From contig NC_065895.1 of the NCBI RefSeq assembly GCF_905147045.1, forward strand, positions 12,095,001 to 12,159,000: a stretch of 64,000 nt of DNA, in the 5' to 3' direction. Every line of letters starts with the position of its first letter. The stretch's first letter is position 1. Below are positions 10,626 through 21,427 of the stretch, piece by piece. The DNA comes from Nymphalis io. Its lineage: Eukaryota > Arthropoda > Insecta > Lepidoptera > Nymphalidae. The notes below the pieces were generated by a model. The model saw only the letters and a list, made by a program, of their open reading frames with translations, was not told the DNA's origin and searched no databases. Position numbers and translations under genes: made by a program.

Positions 10626-10772
10626 CTCAGGTGGGGTAACCGTTACGGGCTAGCATTGGGTCCTCCATTTTAATCTCCATACGATAATCGAAGGGTGGGC
10701 GACATCTGCGTTGAATCTGCATAAGTTTGTGCTTCGCGCAATTTGAGAAAGCCTTTGAATTTATATAAAGTA
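10626..10772 (-). CDS. candidate terminal exon or repeat-derived frame, unassigned
   Basis: On the minus strand 49 codons stay open and end in TGA within CCCCACCTGAG. A plausible acceptor (CAAACTTATGCAG|ATTC) would leave 29 codons: IQRRCRPPFDYRMEIKMEDP, then MLARNGYPT. The block is GC-balanced in AT-rich surroundings and rich in charged residues, unlike random AT-rich translation. No domain is recognised, and no polyadenylation signal lies close by. It may equally be an old dispersed repeat. Confidence 0.22.
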
Positions 10773-10779
10773 ACGTTTA

Positions 10780-11439
10780 TACAGGTGCTCACTTTCATCA
10801 TAAAATGATACAAAATAGTTCTGTTGAAGGGTTGTAATACATTTAAAGACTTTTCAATAATTACAATTGTTATGTTTTTTTATTATAATATAGCTAACAT
10901 AAATAAATATATTAGAAATACCGTTGGATACTGATAACGTATATAAAATTGAAATTCATTAATTTTATGTAACAAAAATATTAAGTTTTAAAACGAATAT
11001 AACCTCGTAAAGAGATAAGAATGAATACAGAGACAAACATAAAGAGTAATATTATTTTCTCTTGGACAATTTCTCTTTTGAAATGTAAGCAAAATAATAT
11101 AAAACCTTTTTCGTACTTTAACTAACCACGTCAAAAATGCGACGTGTGCTTAAAACATAAAAAAAACAACCTGTATACAAAACAAGCTTGCAGTCCCCTA
11201 TTATTATGAGTTTTCCCGAATTTTCCCTCAGGTTTTCATTAGTAGGGTGAGTTTTAGTGAGTTACGCAAACAATGGGAAGGGTGCAAATGGCAACAAGCT
11301 GCAAGGTGCAGCTCTGTTTTATATTAAATTTTATGTTTGTCTGTTTATATTAGTTTACGATGTTTTTGCTCTATTTTAATACTTAATATACATAGTGGCA
11401 GAGACTTGCAAAATTTTTTCGCAATATTTGAGTATATAT
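10780..11439. other. unique AT-rich stretch
   Basis: No feature seen. CCCCTATTATTATGAGTTTT-like words occur but have no second copy here. Confidence 0.4.
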
Positions 11440-11672
11440 ATTTTATATAAATGATAGTCGGACTGATAAATGGGCCACCTGATGGTAAGTAATCACCATA
11501 CAGACATTGGCGATGTCATAAATAATCATATAGGATATCGAAAATATCAACCTTGGAATTATGTTCCATGAGCCTGTAGTTATATTAGCTCACTCGTCCT
11601 TTAAACCGGAACACAACAATACTAATACCATTATAATTGCAGTTTGGCGGTAGAATATCTGATGATATATAT
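11440..11672 (-). repeat. SINE B, diverged
   Basis: GGGCCACCTGATGGTAAGTA, CATTGGCGATGTCATAAATA, ACTCGTCCTTTAAACCGGAA and TTGGCGGTAGAATATCTGAT give a minus-strand copy missing about 50 bases of its 5' end. Confidence 0.8.
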
Positions 11673-11687
11673 AATATAATGAAGTTG

Positions 11688-12045
11688 ACTGCCTCGTTGG
11701 TCTAATGCAGACCCGGAGGTCCTGGGTTCAATTCCTAGGTCGAGCCAATAAAACGTTATTAGGTTTTTCTGTCAGAAAATTCTCAGTAGCAGCCCGGAGT
11801 CTGAATGTTGGAAGTGTGTACCGAGTTCAGGCGCAGGACCAATGGCTTTACGTGCCTCTAAAAGCACGTAAAGCCGTTGGTCCTGCGCCTGAACTCTTTT
11901 CGTTCGTGTCGGATTGCCGTCCCATCGGATAATGAGAGTTAGGGAATAGAGAGTGCACCTGTGTTTGCGCACGTACTTGTGCACTATAATATCTCCTGCG
12001 TAGTTGGCTAATCTCTCTTGAGATTGGTCGCCGTGACCGAGGACA
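11688..12045 (+). repeat. SINE C with internal fold-back
   Basis: The head GCCTCGTTGGTCTAATGCAG is shortened, with the stretch between A and B boxes deleted. The B box GGTTCAATTCC is intact. Inside the body, 11,823-11,855 is repeated as its reverse complement at 11,864-11,896: 33-base arms, one mismatch, 8-base loop. The related copy at 42.8 kb has only the second arm in this place. The 3' part (GGATTGCCGTCCCATCGGAT, CTCCTGCGTAGTTGGCTAAT) is normal. Confidence 0.88.
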
Positions 12046-13578
12046 TTATTATTATAATGAAAGCTCAAGAACCTACTTAAATAAAGTATATTTTGAATTT
12101 TGTTAAAATGTTTCACGTCCATTGAAATGAGTTTTTGTTTAATAAAAAAAAAAACGATTAACTCAGCAATAACAATTACCTTAATTCAAAGAGGAAAGGT
12201 GTAAATGCGTTAACTTTCAAACTCCGCACCTAATTTGCATTGAACAATATTGAAAGTGTGATAAGCAGAATATTAATGTTACTTCAGCTTGTTTAATATG
12301 AAGCTCACAAAAGCGTTTACGTAATAATAATATTATGTAATTTTTGCTAAAATATTTTTTATATAATATCCCACACAGCTGTTAGAATATTCTCAATATA
12401 ATTGTGTCTAAAGCAACACAAGGGATACGTCTTCCGAAAAAAAAAACGGAAATTTTCGTGTTGTCAACACGGATAAAACTATAGTTTGTTTGCTTATGCT
12501 TTTTCACAAAACAGGTTATTTATAAACTTTAAAAAAGTTTAAAAAACTAGCAATACATCATTATTATATATGCAATCATATCAAGCTTATATAGTAATTT
12601 ACAGTGTGTTGAAGTATAAATTAAAAAGCAGCTTGTCCGGTTGTACGCTAAGTGTATTCTTTAAACTTTGCTCAAGTTATCGCCCCGGGACACCTGGAAA
12701 AGGTTCGAGTCTAGACGGCAATGTGTGCATAGGATGACCTCAATTATTGCATTTATAAAAGGATTAGTCCAGTAAAATTGCTTGTTTTTTTTGTTTATAG
12801 TATATTAAATATTTTTATTTCCTCGATATTAATCTATAAATTTATTCAACAGCACGGTGAAAATTTTATTTCATTTCAGTCTAGGAATCGTAGGGAATAA
12901 ACTTAGTTGTGAATATTTTTCATTGGACTGAATTCAAAAGTTTTTTTAGAACAATAGTAATTCCTGAAAGGCGGAAATTAATAATAATTATTATTAATTA
13001 TTATAATATCCCTATTTACTCGTCAAATTAAGACAAAACTTGTGTTAGGAGTGAGAACGAAAACAGCTCCAGGTGTCAGGATAGAATATCGCTAGCATCG
13101 CGGCCTGTAAACCATTGCGCTATTGACACTTTAATTTACAACAAAACTATTTAAGCTACTTTATGTAAAACTTTCTTTTTGGCCAGTCGTGTAATAGTTA
13201 ATTTTTTTTTAATGGAATGTTTCCATACATTCACAAACCATATAGTCACCCTACACAAGAGACAGTTTTTTAACGGAACTTTAAAGTGCTCTCGTTATTT
13301 GTTACAAAAGAAATAAAGTATTCAATTAAGAGTCAGTTTTCATGAACTTACTGCACGCTCTCTCAGTATTCTTACCTGTAAAAGAAAAATTATTATAAGT
13401 TTACTTTTATATATTTATATGTTATATAATTATGATATAGTTAATATATATATTTTTTTCATTTAACGAAGGGATCAAAAAGGGTGAATTATGGTAAGTG
13501 GTAAGCTTAGACACCAACACTGTAATTAGTAATAATAATCAAACCTTTACACAGTTATTGTGGATTATTTTGTGTATT
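12046..13578. other. unique AT-rich stretch
   Basis: A unique run with a few octamer-like words (AATTTGCATTG near 12,230), which are expected by chance at this base composition. No exon, promoter or known repeat identified. Confidence 0.4.
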
Positions 13579-13640
13579 AAGCCGAGATGGCCCAGTGATA
13601 AGAACGGGCCACCACCACCATACCACTGGGCCATCTCGTT
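13579..13640. repeat. metulj head in fold-back form
   Basis: CGAGATGGCCCAGTG (13,583-13,597) is followed by its exact reverse complement at 13,624-13,638, separated by 26 bases that include ACGGGCCACCACCACCATAC. Only about 25 bases of SINE head are present on each side. No B box or body remains. Confidence 0.75.
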
Positions 13641-15057
13641 ATGAGGTAACAAATAGACTTATTAGTTTTATTATTTTATTATTATTATTATTACTAGTTA
13701 CACTTACAATATTAGTCTGACATAATTTCGTTTTTACAATGCGGTACAGTGTCAAAAACAAATATGGTCGAGCCAAATAGGCGAGCGTGACAAAACCTTT
13801 TTACGTAAAAACATCAAACGGTGCGTGACGCCACGTCAAAGGTGAACTGCGCCACAATTGGGGATAGGCCTTGTTTATAATTTAACATTTAATACACAGT
13901 CTATAAGCAATATGTGTTATAAATATGTACTTGCTTTGTGTTGTAGCTGGAACAGATATAAATGAATGATTAGCAGATTTTTTAATATTCTTTAATTTTT
14001 AAACCGTTTTTTAAAATTTATTAAAATAAATTAATATATTTGCAAAATTCTTTGACAATAAATAATAATTTTGAACACAAAATGTCGTTCAAATCGTCTA
14101 TGTTTATGTGCAGTTTTGTATTAAATATTGTATTTAAAGATTAATTATATAATTAAAAAGTTTATTTATTTTATTTATTTATTCTTTATTGCACACAATT
14201 TACAAACATATTACATTTCAAAAATCAAAGTTATACAAAAATTTGAATTTAATTTATATTATACGTTTGCATTCTGCTGGCTCACTAATAATAAAAAAAC
14301 AAAATTACCAATGCTTCACAATATAAAGCTCCCACAATTATTGTCCTAAACGATAATTGGCGCAGGAAGCGACTCCGGCGCAGAGGAAAGGGATGATCAT
14401 CCAATGAGCGTTAAGTGATCAATAGATCATGGGTGGTCGAGTGTACTATAATGATGATATTGCGTTTAAACGATTGTAACAAGTTGAGTCTTCAAATATA
14501 TATTTTTAAATATATACGAGTATAATACAAAAAACATTTTATATATACATATATTTATGGGAACCAAGTCACTTTTTACGTTTGTCCTTGTCGATTATTT
14601 CTGTGCGTAATTGGCATGGAAATATTGAAATATTCAAAATCACATCATATTAATACTGGTTCCATTTTTATTTTTATTTAGATTAATATATAATAATATT
14701 TAATAAGACTTTTTTATTTTTCTATTTAATGTTCATAGGTCTACAAAACAAAATGACAATCAAAAAATTCAAATGATTACATTTCTCTTGATGTAGACAC
14801 GACATGTGTTTTTGATTAAGGGCGAAAAAAGCGTCTAGTCTGTGACAGCAACAAAGACCTAAGCTTATATGTTTTTTAAAAGCTAAATAATTTAAACTAT
14901 CGAAACAGTTTTTTTAAACTTTTTTTCAATTAGGCTATAGAACTGTCGGTAAAAAACTCATAATTAAAACGAAGACTTATTTCCTACATTAAAAATTTGC
15001 TTTAAGCCATGAAAACTAATATTTTATGTCTTTTTCCATTCGTGCCTTGGGTTACAT
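13641..15057. other. unique stretch, AT-rich with two GC-balanced patches
   Basis: The patch at 13,755-13,870 (GAGCCAAATAGGCGAGCGTG, GTGCGTGACGCCACGTCAAA) and the one at 14,345-14,450 (GGCGCAGGAAGCGACTCCGG) stand out in composition but have no open frame and no second copy here. A (TTTA)n run starts near 14,160. Confidence 0.35.
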
Positions 15058-15199
15058 TTTTTTTTTATTATATAAGTAGGTGGTATGGCAGATGCCCACC
15101 TGATGGTAATTAGCACTACTTAATATTGTTTGGCGGTTGTATATGTGATGATTGAGTGGTACCTGTCCAGACGGGCTTGCAAAAATCCCTACCACCGAG
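15058..15199 (-). repeat. SINE B with internal deletion
   Basis: Both ends are present on the minus strand: the 3' end at GCCCACCTGATGGTAATTAG and the 5' end at CCAGACGGGCTTGC, then CCCTACCACC. About 140 central bases are missing. The T run at 15,058-15,066 is its A-tail. Confidence 0.8.
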
Positions 15200-15744
15200 T
15201 AAATATTTATCCTTTATTTTACTTGCATATTTGCTCCATATTTAACATATTTAAACCCAAAACAGTATAATGTACTTATATAAATACCACTAGCTATTCA
15301 ACCCCCTGGGGTCAGTTTATTTTCTTTGTCATTTTCTAGTATAAGAAACGAAAAGCATTCAAGGGAAGCCTCTATATTTCCACAACCTCGGCTACCGTGA
15401 ACCAAGTCTAACCAGGTCGTGAAGAATATAAACACAAGCACGGACTCAGGAGAAAGATACTCACACTAACGATTCTCTAATGGCCGTAGTTCCTGAGCTC
15501 TCTCAACCTTTAATACGCATCGGCTAAAGTTGACGCTATTACCTAAGTACCTTCTACGTTGAGCTTAGTAGTATATACGAGTGTTTTTCTCATGGTTTTT
15601 CTATAACATAGATTTTTTTACCAAGAGGTTTAAATTAAATCCTTATATGAAAGTCAATCTTTTTGGGTGCTATTAAAGTTTAATTATAGACGAGAAACAT
15701 TTGTATGCGTTTTTTTTATAGTATTCAAATGATATCTTAATTAT
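15200..15744. other. unique stretch with GC-balanced patch 15,350-15,560
   Basis: On the minus strand the patch has a 35-codon frame (QRRRYLGNSVNFSRCVLKVE, then RAQELRPLENR) that stops just before a perfect donor word GTGAGT. The stop precedes the donor in every frame, so it is not a clean coding exon. A non-coding exon is possible. Confidence 0.25.
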
Positions 15745-15845
15745 GTCCACAAAATCGCACTGGTGCAGTGTGGCGGAATAAACTCTAAAATTTCTTCTTA
15801 AAAGGAGAGATGGGCTTGCCTAGCATTGTGATGTTCAAAGTTGTC
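15745..15845 (+). repeat. degenerate metulj 3' fragment
   Basis: AAATCGCACTGGTGCAGTGT, GGCGGAATAAACTCTAAAAT and TTGCCTAGCATTGTGATG follow the metulj 3' order with many changes. Confidence 0.6.
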
Positions 15846-15907
15846 TGTGCAAAGATATGTTTGTGAATAAATAGTAAATAAATAATATGTTGTAATTGAT
15901 TATTGAT

Positions 15908-16223
15908 ATGACTTTTTGAGAGCTGAGATGATAAGAACGCTTGAATCTTAACAGATGATCGTGGGTTCAAACCGGGCAAGCACCACTGAATTTTCATGTA
16001 CTTAATTTGTTATTATAATTCATCTCGTGCTTTACGGTGAAGGAAAACATCGTGAGGAAACCTGCATGTGTATAATTTCACTGAAATTCTGCCACATGTG
16101 TATTCCACCAATCCGCATTGGAGCAGCGTGGTGGAATAAGCTCCAAACCTTCTCCTCAAAAAAGAAGAGAGAAGGCCTTTAGCCCAGCAGTGGGACATTC
16201 ACAGTTACGGCGATGACTTTTTG
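15908..16223 (+). repeat. metulj SINE with perfect 11-base duplication
   Basis: The element lies at 15,919-16,212. ATGACTTTTTG at 15,908-15,918 is repeated exactly at 16,213-16,223. The head is worn (AGCTGAGATGATAAGAACGC lacks part of the A box, and one C of the B-box flank is gone). The body and 3' end are well kept, and the tail is CAGTTACGG. Confidence 0.92.
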
Positions 16224-17704
16224 TGTAAAATTACTATTTAACTATTATCATAAATAATATTTAGCCATTTTATTCACTCGTCTTAAATAAATATTAAAGC
16301 CTAAAAAAAATCCGTTTCAATTCAATTCAAGAATAACATCAAGAAGCGTTCATGATTCTTCGTGCGTTTAAATCTGTTTAAAGGAAACGAATGAAAGAAA
16401 GAATTATAAAAGATAAATTCTATTTTCTTTGCTACCGAATTGCGAGCGAACTGGGGTGCCTCTAGTTATTGCTGCAGAGTCGTTGTCAAATGCAAATCAG
16501 GGGTGTCTTTTCAGGGGTACTGAAATATGACGGCAATAAACAGCAGCCCGACTATTGGGAACACCTGACGCGATGGTCACCCTATTACCCTATGTAAGAA
16601 ATTTAAATAGCGAATTTTTTTTAAGTTAAATTATTTTTAGTTGCATTGAGTAATTTAATAACTAGAAAAAAAAAATATTTAATCTAAAGTATGTCAAATT
16701 AATGTCATAACTTAAAATTTTTTAATATGGATGAACTCTTTTACAATTTTTCGAAAATAAAGATTAAAAACCTTATATTTTATTTTAACAAGATTGATAA
16801 AAGTATTATATCAATCACAAATGCTACAAACATTTTATGCCAGGTGTCTATATACGATACAATCCAGGATAAAGATAATTTGAAACCCACAGCTTATTTG
16901 AAAAGTCAATTGTAATGGCTTTCGAAATTGGCTTTCGTCCAAAGCATATTTCAATTCTTTGTATTCTTTTATAAACCATCATACAACAAACGGACTAATT
17001 TCGCGGTAATTTTCAAATGAAGAATTCCTAAACGTTCGATGTATGAGGATTTTTAATCTGTCGACGACCATGATTCATTTGACAGTTAATTGCACACCGG
17101 CTATTATTGAAAAATGGAATTCGAAAAAAGAACGCTAATTGGACGTATTTTTCAACCTCTTTGTAGGCGCCCTTGGCTATTTTACGGTGTGTCGAGATGA
17201 GTTTTGCAATTACGTTCCTAAGGGGCATACATTGACAGATTTCTAAACGATTATTTTTGGCTTCATAACATTCTGGAGCAGTTTATCAGTAATATTCCAC
17301 ACAGATTCTATCTAGTATTTCTATACTAGAGCTTAAGTTAAAAATCAATTTATCTCTTGTTCTAGTGTTATTTTGTAACTGTATAGAATAACTTGCATGC
17401 AACGACTTTCTGTTATTCCTGATAAAAATAGTTCATTAATAAACTGTGTTGTAATTAATCACAACGTTAATATCGATTTAAAAATAGAACTTCATTAAAA
17501 ATGAAGAAGATTAAACAACATTTTTATTTGCTGGTTTTTATTGAACAATAAAAATAATTTAGCTAATTTCTATAATACAATTATAATCGTAAATACAAAT
17601 AACATTCAAAACATAGCGTTGAAGTTTGAACAGTCTACAACTTAGGACTCGTTTTAATTTAATTGTCAGGGCGAGGGTGTCTTAACGTTACCCTTAATGC
17701 GGAC
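16224..17704. other. unique stretch with GC-balanced patch and homeodomain-type motifs
   Basis: At 16,440-16,600 two plus-strand frames are open for 36-39 codons (one reads LLPNCERTGVPLVIAAESLS). Being open in two frames without splice sites, it is unassigned. At 16,727-16,915 an ATG-initiated 62-codon frame ends ...YDTIQDKDNLKPTAYLKSQL; it could encode a small peptide but nothing supports that. At 17,085-17,100 TTTGACAGTTAATTGC joins a TGACAG (Hth/Meis-type) and a TTAATTG (homeodomain) word. Confidence 0.3.
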
Positions 17705-17719
17705 ATTTGCATGACAATT
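17705..17719 (-). promoter_or_regulatory. POU octamer plus SOX composite site
   Basis: On the minus strand AATTGTCATGCAAAT joins a SOX-type ATTGT core to a perfect octamer ATGCAAAT with the spacing of the classic SOX/OCT composite element. It sits in a GC-balanced unique patch (17,640-17,820). Single octamers are expected several times in this window, but the joined form is not. The target gene is unknown. Confidence 0.35.
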
Positions 17720-18654
17720 GCTCTGAAACAAACCGGACTTCCGTTTTAGGATTTACGCATCCGATGCTCTGTTGAGAATTTATGAATATTTAAATCTGGG
17801 TAGACGTCTTTTTGTGATTCAGATATAAACGTTTTTTTTTTAATCTATAATTATTTAATATCCTAAAACAATTCGAGTTACATACGCTTAATTATTATGT
17901 TCATTAATTTTAAAACATGCGACAAGGAGATAAATATTTTTAAGACAGAAATCAAAAACATTTTGATAAACCGATATATCGTTCTTCATAATTTTTAGGC
18001 TGTAAAATTAAATACCTTTAGTATAAAAAAAGTTAACATTATGAATTTCAATTGTTTTTTTTTAACATTTACCTATCATCCTTTATGCACTCGATACTAA
18101 GTAACAAGTTTTACTGTATAGCAGTTATCGCCCGAAGCGAGAGGGTGAAACTAATTCAGTTGCGGTGAACTGTTTTGTTCTAGGGTAGGTTTTTTTTTCA
18201 CCATATTTGTTTAGTCGTCTTTTTATAGTCTGTTGTCTGTATTAATTAAAAATGATGTGGTTGTTTCTACGGAAAAAACAAAAAAAACAAACTATATTTT
18301 TAGATTTGTTTTTATTTAACAAAATATAGTTATAATATTATTAGATCAAATTATATAAAATGCGTATAATTTGTTGTTTTTTTAATTATTCATTATTTTT
18401 ACACTTACTTTTAAACTACTTTTAGTAGTTAAAACTTTATATTTTATTATATTCTTAAACAAACACGTAACACGACGTAATATTTACATACTTTTCAAAT
18501 AAGGAGCGCAAATAAAAAATGGTTGTCGAGAAAAAAATTAACTGTTGTGCAAGAGTGATTTGGGGGTTTTACGGCGGCGTGAAGGTTTCCAGACCAATTT
18601 ATGTCTCGGCAGCAATTATCAACCTCTGTTGATAATTCATCTCTATGAACCTGG
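17720..18654. other. unique AT-rich stretch
   Basis: Nothing named. The patch near 18,130 (CGCCCGAAGCGAGAGGGTGA) has no open frame. Confidence 0.4.
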
Positions 18655-18835
18655 AGATATTATACTGATGCGTAAACATAGGTGCAGTCTACTCCCTCAC
18701 TCTCATATTGTGTCGGGACGTGAATCCGACATGACTGGAGAGGTTCGGGCGTCAGACGCCTTACCGTGCAATACGAGGCATGACAGTGTAAGCACGATCA
18801 ACATGCAACTGCTACTAAGAATCAACTCTGGATAC
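18655..18835 (-). repeat. SINE C, diverged 3' part
   Basis: GGTGCAGTCTACTCCCTCAC, GGGACGTGAATCCGACATGA and GGCGTCAGACGCCTTACCGT are changed versions of the SINE C 3' half in minus orientation. The tRNA head is lost. The 150-codon open frame starting at 18,545 runs through this copy and is not a gene. Confidence 0.7.
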
Positions 18836-19476
18836 AAAATTTCTATAAAAAAAATCAATCAGCTGAGATTAATCAGTAGGGTGTACAATTATACCTATTT
18901 AACAAAAAATCGTCGGTTCAAATCCGGTCCGGTCCGGTCATTACGTATTAATGTACTTAAATACTCTCATTTCTTGCATTTTAATTTTATTCTTTAAAGA
19001 TTTAATATCATGTGTTATATAAATAAATACGTCCCGTACAATACGTTCAACAAAGATTTAATTACTGGATATGTTTGTAACAATACAATACCGCAAAACA
19101 GACGCTGTTAAACTAATTTATCTCTGTTCCTTCAACGCTAATTTCATAACTCAGATCCTCGTGGTACATACATCACTGCAAACATTTTGCTTTGTCGTCT
19201 GCAGGTTGTAGGGCGAACTTATATGTACATATGATAGCGTGTTTATTCGATTTTTAAAAAAATAATTAAATGATAAATAACACACCTATGTTAGGTTACC
19301 TGCCAACAGTCTAATCGACAGAATTTTCGTCCTTATCATAATTTGTATAAAAGAATGGAAGGTAATGATCACATGTATAATAACTGACAAACGCAAACAC
19401 ATACAGAAAATTAATTTATGTATTAGATGTATAGTTTTTATTTTAATAAATGCTTTTTTATTTTAATTCTAATTTA
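18836..19476. other. unique AT-rich stretch
   Basis: The CCGGTCCGGTCCGGTC run near 18,925 is a short direct repeat. No other feature seen. Confidence 0.4.
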
Positions 19477-19710
19477 TTCTACCGCAAAACAGCAGTACTT
19501 GATATTGTTGTGTTCCGGTTTGAAGGGTGAGTGAGCCAGTGTAATTACAGGCACAAGGGACATAAAATCTTAGTTCCGAAGGTTGGTGGCCCATTGGCTA
19601 TGTAAGCGACGTTTGACATTTCTTACAATGCCAATGTTTAAGGGCTTTGGTGACCACTTACCATCAGGTGGCCCATATGATCGTCCGCCTTCCTACTCTA
19701 TAAAAAAAAA
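19477..19710 (+). repeat. SINE B, 5' truncated, little diverged
   Basis: Starts inside the element at CTACCGCAAAACAGCAGTAC and runs to CGTCCGCCTTCCTACTCTAT plus A9. Its sequence is close to the copies at 47.3 and 55.8 kb, so it is fairly young. Confidence 0.9.
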
Positions 19711-20273
19711 TATTACATAATCCGTTATGTAACTTTTTTGTTCATTTTAATGAATAAGGCGTAAGATAAAGTTATACGACTGATTGATGAGTAAGGATGA
19801 GTGTCTGAAGAGACTGGCTTTGAAGTGTAATTAGGCTCGCCTGTCTTTAATTAGACAGTGTTTAGATTATATTATATACACTCTGTTCTATTTTATAGTC
19901 AAATTAATAGCAATAAGTTGTTTGTGGTGATTAATTTGATTATTTTTTTTTTTCGTAAAACACTAGCAATATATTAAATTGTATACATACATATGCATAC
20001 ATATATACAACATAAGAGGCTTCATTTAAACTTCAGCAACTCATCTCTCAAGACTTCAACTTGTGCAAGATTTTTTAGCCCTTGGTGATTCTTAGCTAAA
20101 CCAGGATTGAACCTGAAACATTCGGCGGAAACTGTTCAGTTTATTTATATGTATTAGAATTAAAACCCCTATTATATAATAACGTTTCTTTTGACATTAT
20201 TAGACAAGGATTATATAAAATACCGTTTAATAGCCATAAAACGGCAAAGACTAATTATTTTTGACGTCGTTTA
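19711..20273. other. unique AT-rich stretch
   Basis: No feature identified. Confidence 0.4.
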
Positions 20274-20345
20274 TTAAGAAACCGCTGCACCACGCTGCAC
20301 TAATAGAGTCTTGGCTGACGTCCGCCATCTTGTGACATCCGCCAT
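20274..20345 (-). CDS. candidate short frame with strong start context, over tandem GCCAT repeats
   Basis: On the minus strand AAAATGG starts a 23-codon frame (MADVTRWRTSAKTLLVQRGA, then AVS) ending at TAA 20,274-20,276. The start context (A at -3, G at +4) is ideal. The DNA here is GC-balanced with several CpGs upstream (GCAGCCGCGTTAATC, GCGAGCG). The start overlaps a 17-base tandem pair TCCGCCATCTTGTGACA / TCCGCCATTTTGTAGAC (plus strand, 20,321-20,354), whose GCCAT core is the Pho/YY1-type site. It may be the start of a first exon or a cluster of regulatory sites. I see no donor in frame. Confidence 0.22.
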   Translation of the reverse strand: MADVTRWRTSAKTLLVQRGAAVS

Positions 20346-20354
20346 TTTGTAGAC

Positions 20355-20697
20355 GCTCGCTATGTGTGATTAACGCGGCTGCGAGCGAGTTAATTACGAT
20401 TTCTAACTTGACATGAAGTAATTTTGGTAACATCTGCCACTCTGTATGAATTTGTTTGTTGTGTTGAAATAACTACAAAGTCATACTCTGATCTGTTATG
20501 CGATTCTCGAAAAACGTCAAATTTTTCTTTATAATTTCGATTTTACATATCCAGCTAGCTTTTAAGTTAAAAAGTTAGTAGAAGTAACCTTTGTTTATTA
20601 CAAACACAAAGACATATTTACTTCTTACGTATTCTTTCTGTTTAATATATTTTCTAATACATCTTGTTCATCTAATCCTGTTTATATTGAACAACAG
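20355..20697. other. unique AT-rich stretch
   Basis: Possible intron end: a pyrimidine-rich run (ATCTTGTTCATCTAATCCTG) leads to the acceptor at 20,696-20,697. Confidence 0.3.
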
Positions 20698-20850
20698 ATC
20701 AAACGGGCAAATAAAAGAAATACTTCAAGCGGAGAGGGCCCGTTTGAATACGGCATACATCAAGAAGCCCTTACAAATGAAATAGCTAGGGACAATTTCT
20801 CAAGACAGACAGTCCTCAGAGGGACACTCAAAAGAATCCGTCCCTTATAA
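20698..20850 (+). CDS. candidate terminal exon, two competing frames
   Basis: Acceptor ACAACAG ends at 20,697. One frame starts on the first base and is open for 50 codons to TAA 20,848-20,850 (IKRANKRNTSSGEGPFEYGI, HQEALTNEIARDNFSRQTVL, RGTLKRIRPL). A second frame gives SNGQIKEILQAERARLNTAY, then IKKPLQMK, and stops at 20,783. Both read like protein and neither is recognised. In the first frame a stop lies 6 bases before the acceptor, as expected for a true exon edge. AATAAA at 20,981-20,986 would serve as polyadenylation signal. The block is about 45% GC in AT-rich flanks. A chance open frame or transposon relic is not excluded. Confidence 0.3.
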   Translation: MKRANKRNTSSGEGPFEYGIHQEALTNEIARDNFSRQTVLRGTLKRIRPL

Positions 20851-21427
20851 CAGTAATCTTGGCGATTATTAAAATAATATATCTTATGAGAAACTAAGGT
20901 ACATATCTTGATTTCTTAGGGTGCATCTTTAAGATGTGGACAGGTTCATTCGAAAAACGCCAGTGTCTTTTTATTATATTAATAAAAATATATAATTTAC
21001 TATGTTTGTATTCAATTAAATTACTTTTTTTAATGTTTAGTATGTTTTAGTTTAATTTAAAACAAAATAAAATAATTTTTGTTTTCTTATTCTTAAATAA
21101 ACACTATCATCGTGTTATACTTAGTATAGCATAAACCCGACCAATAGTCGCGCAAGGAACGCTTACTATTTACTAATATTATTCGTACCTTCATGCCTCG
21201 CATTCTTTGTCATTCTTCATCAGGAAACCCTTACCCGCCCTCAGATTTTTATTATATAAAGGATCGTAGAATATATTCAAGTTATTTTGTTTTAATACGT
21301 AGTTTTAACGTTTCATAACAAAACTAGATTTATCTAATGTGTTACATTAATTTAAATATTCAGAGATATTTAATAATTATATATATTTAATAGTTATACT
21401 TTAATCAGTATCGACCGAAGTAATCTT
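20851..21427. other. AT-rich stretch, possible 3' untranslated region at its start
   Basis: AATAAA at 20,981 is the only signal of note. Beyond it nothing is recognised. Confidence 0.35.

Noticed and set aside
11772..12122. 116-codon minus-strand frame
   Set aside because: It lies on the fold-back SINE C copy and repeats its words.
16486..16500. Single POU octamers here and near 25,488 as regulatory sites
   Set aside because: About five octamers are expected by chance in 64 kb at this base composition; without a partner site they carry no weight.
18545..18997. 150-codon plus-strand open frame as a gene
   Set aside because: Its central part is a diverged SINE C on the opposite strand, and the residues follow the SINE words; no domain, start context or splice support.
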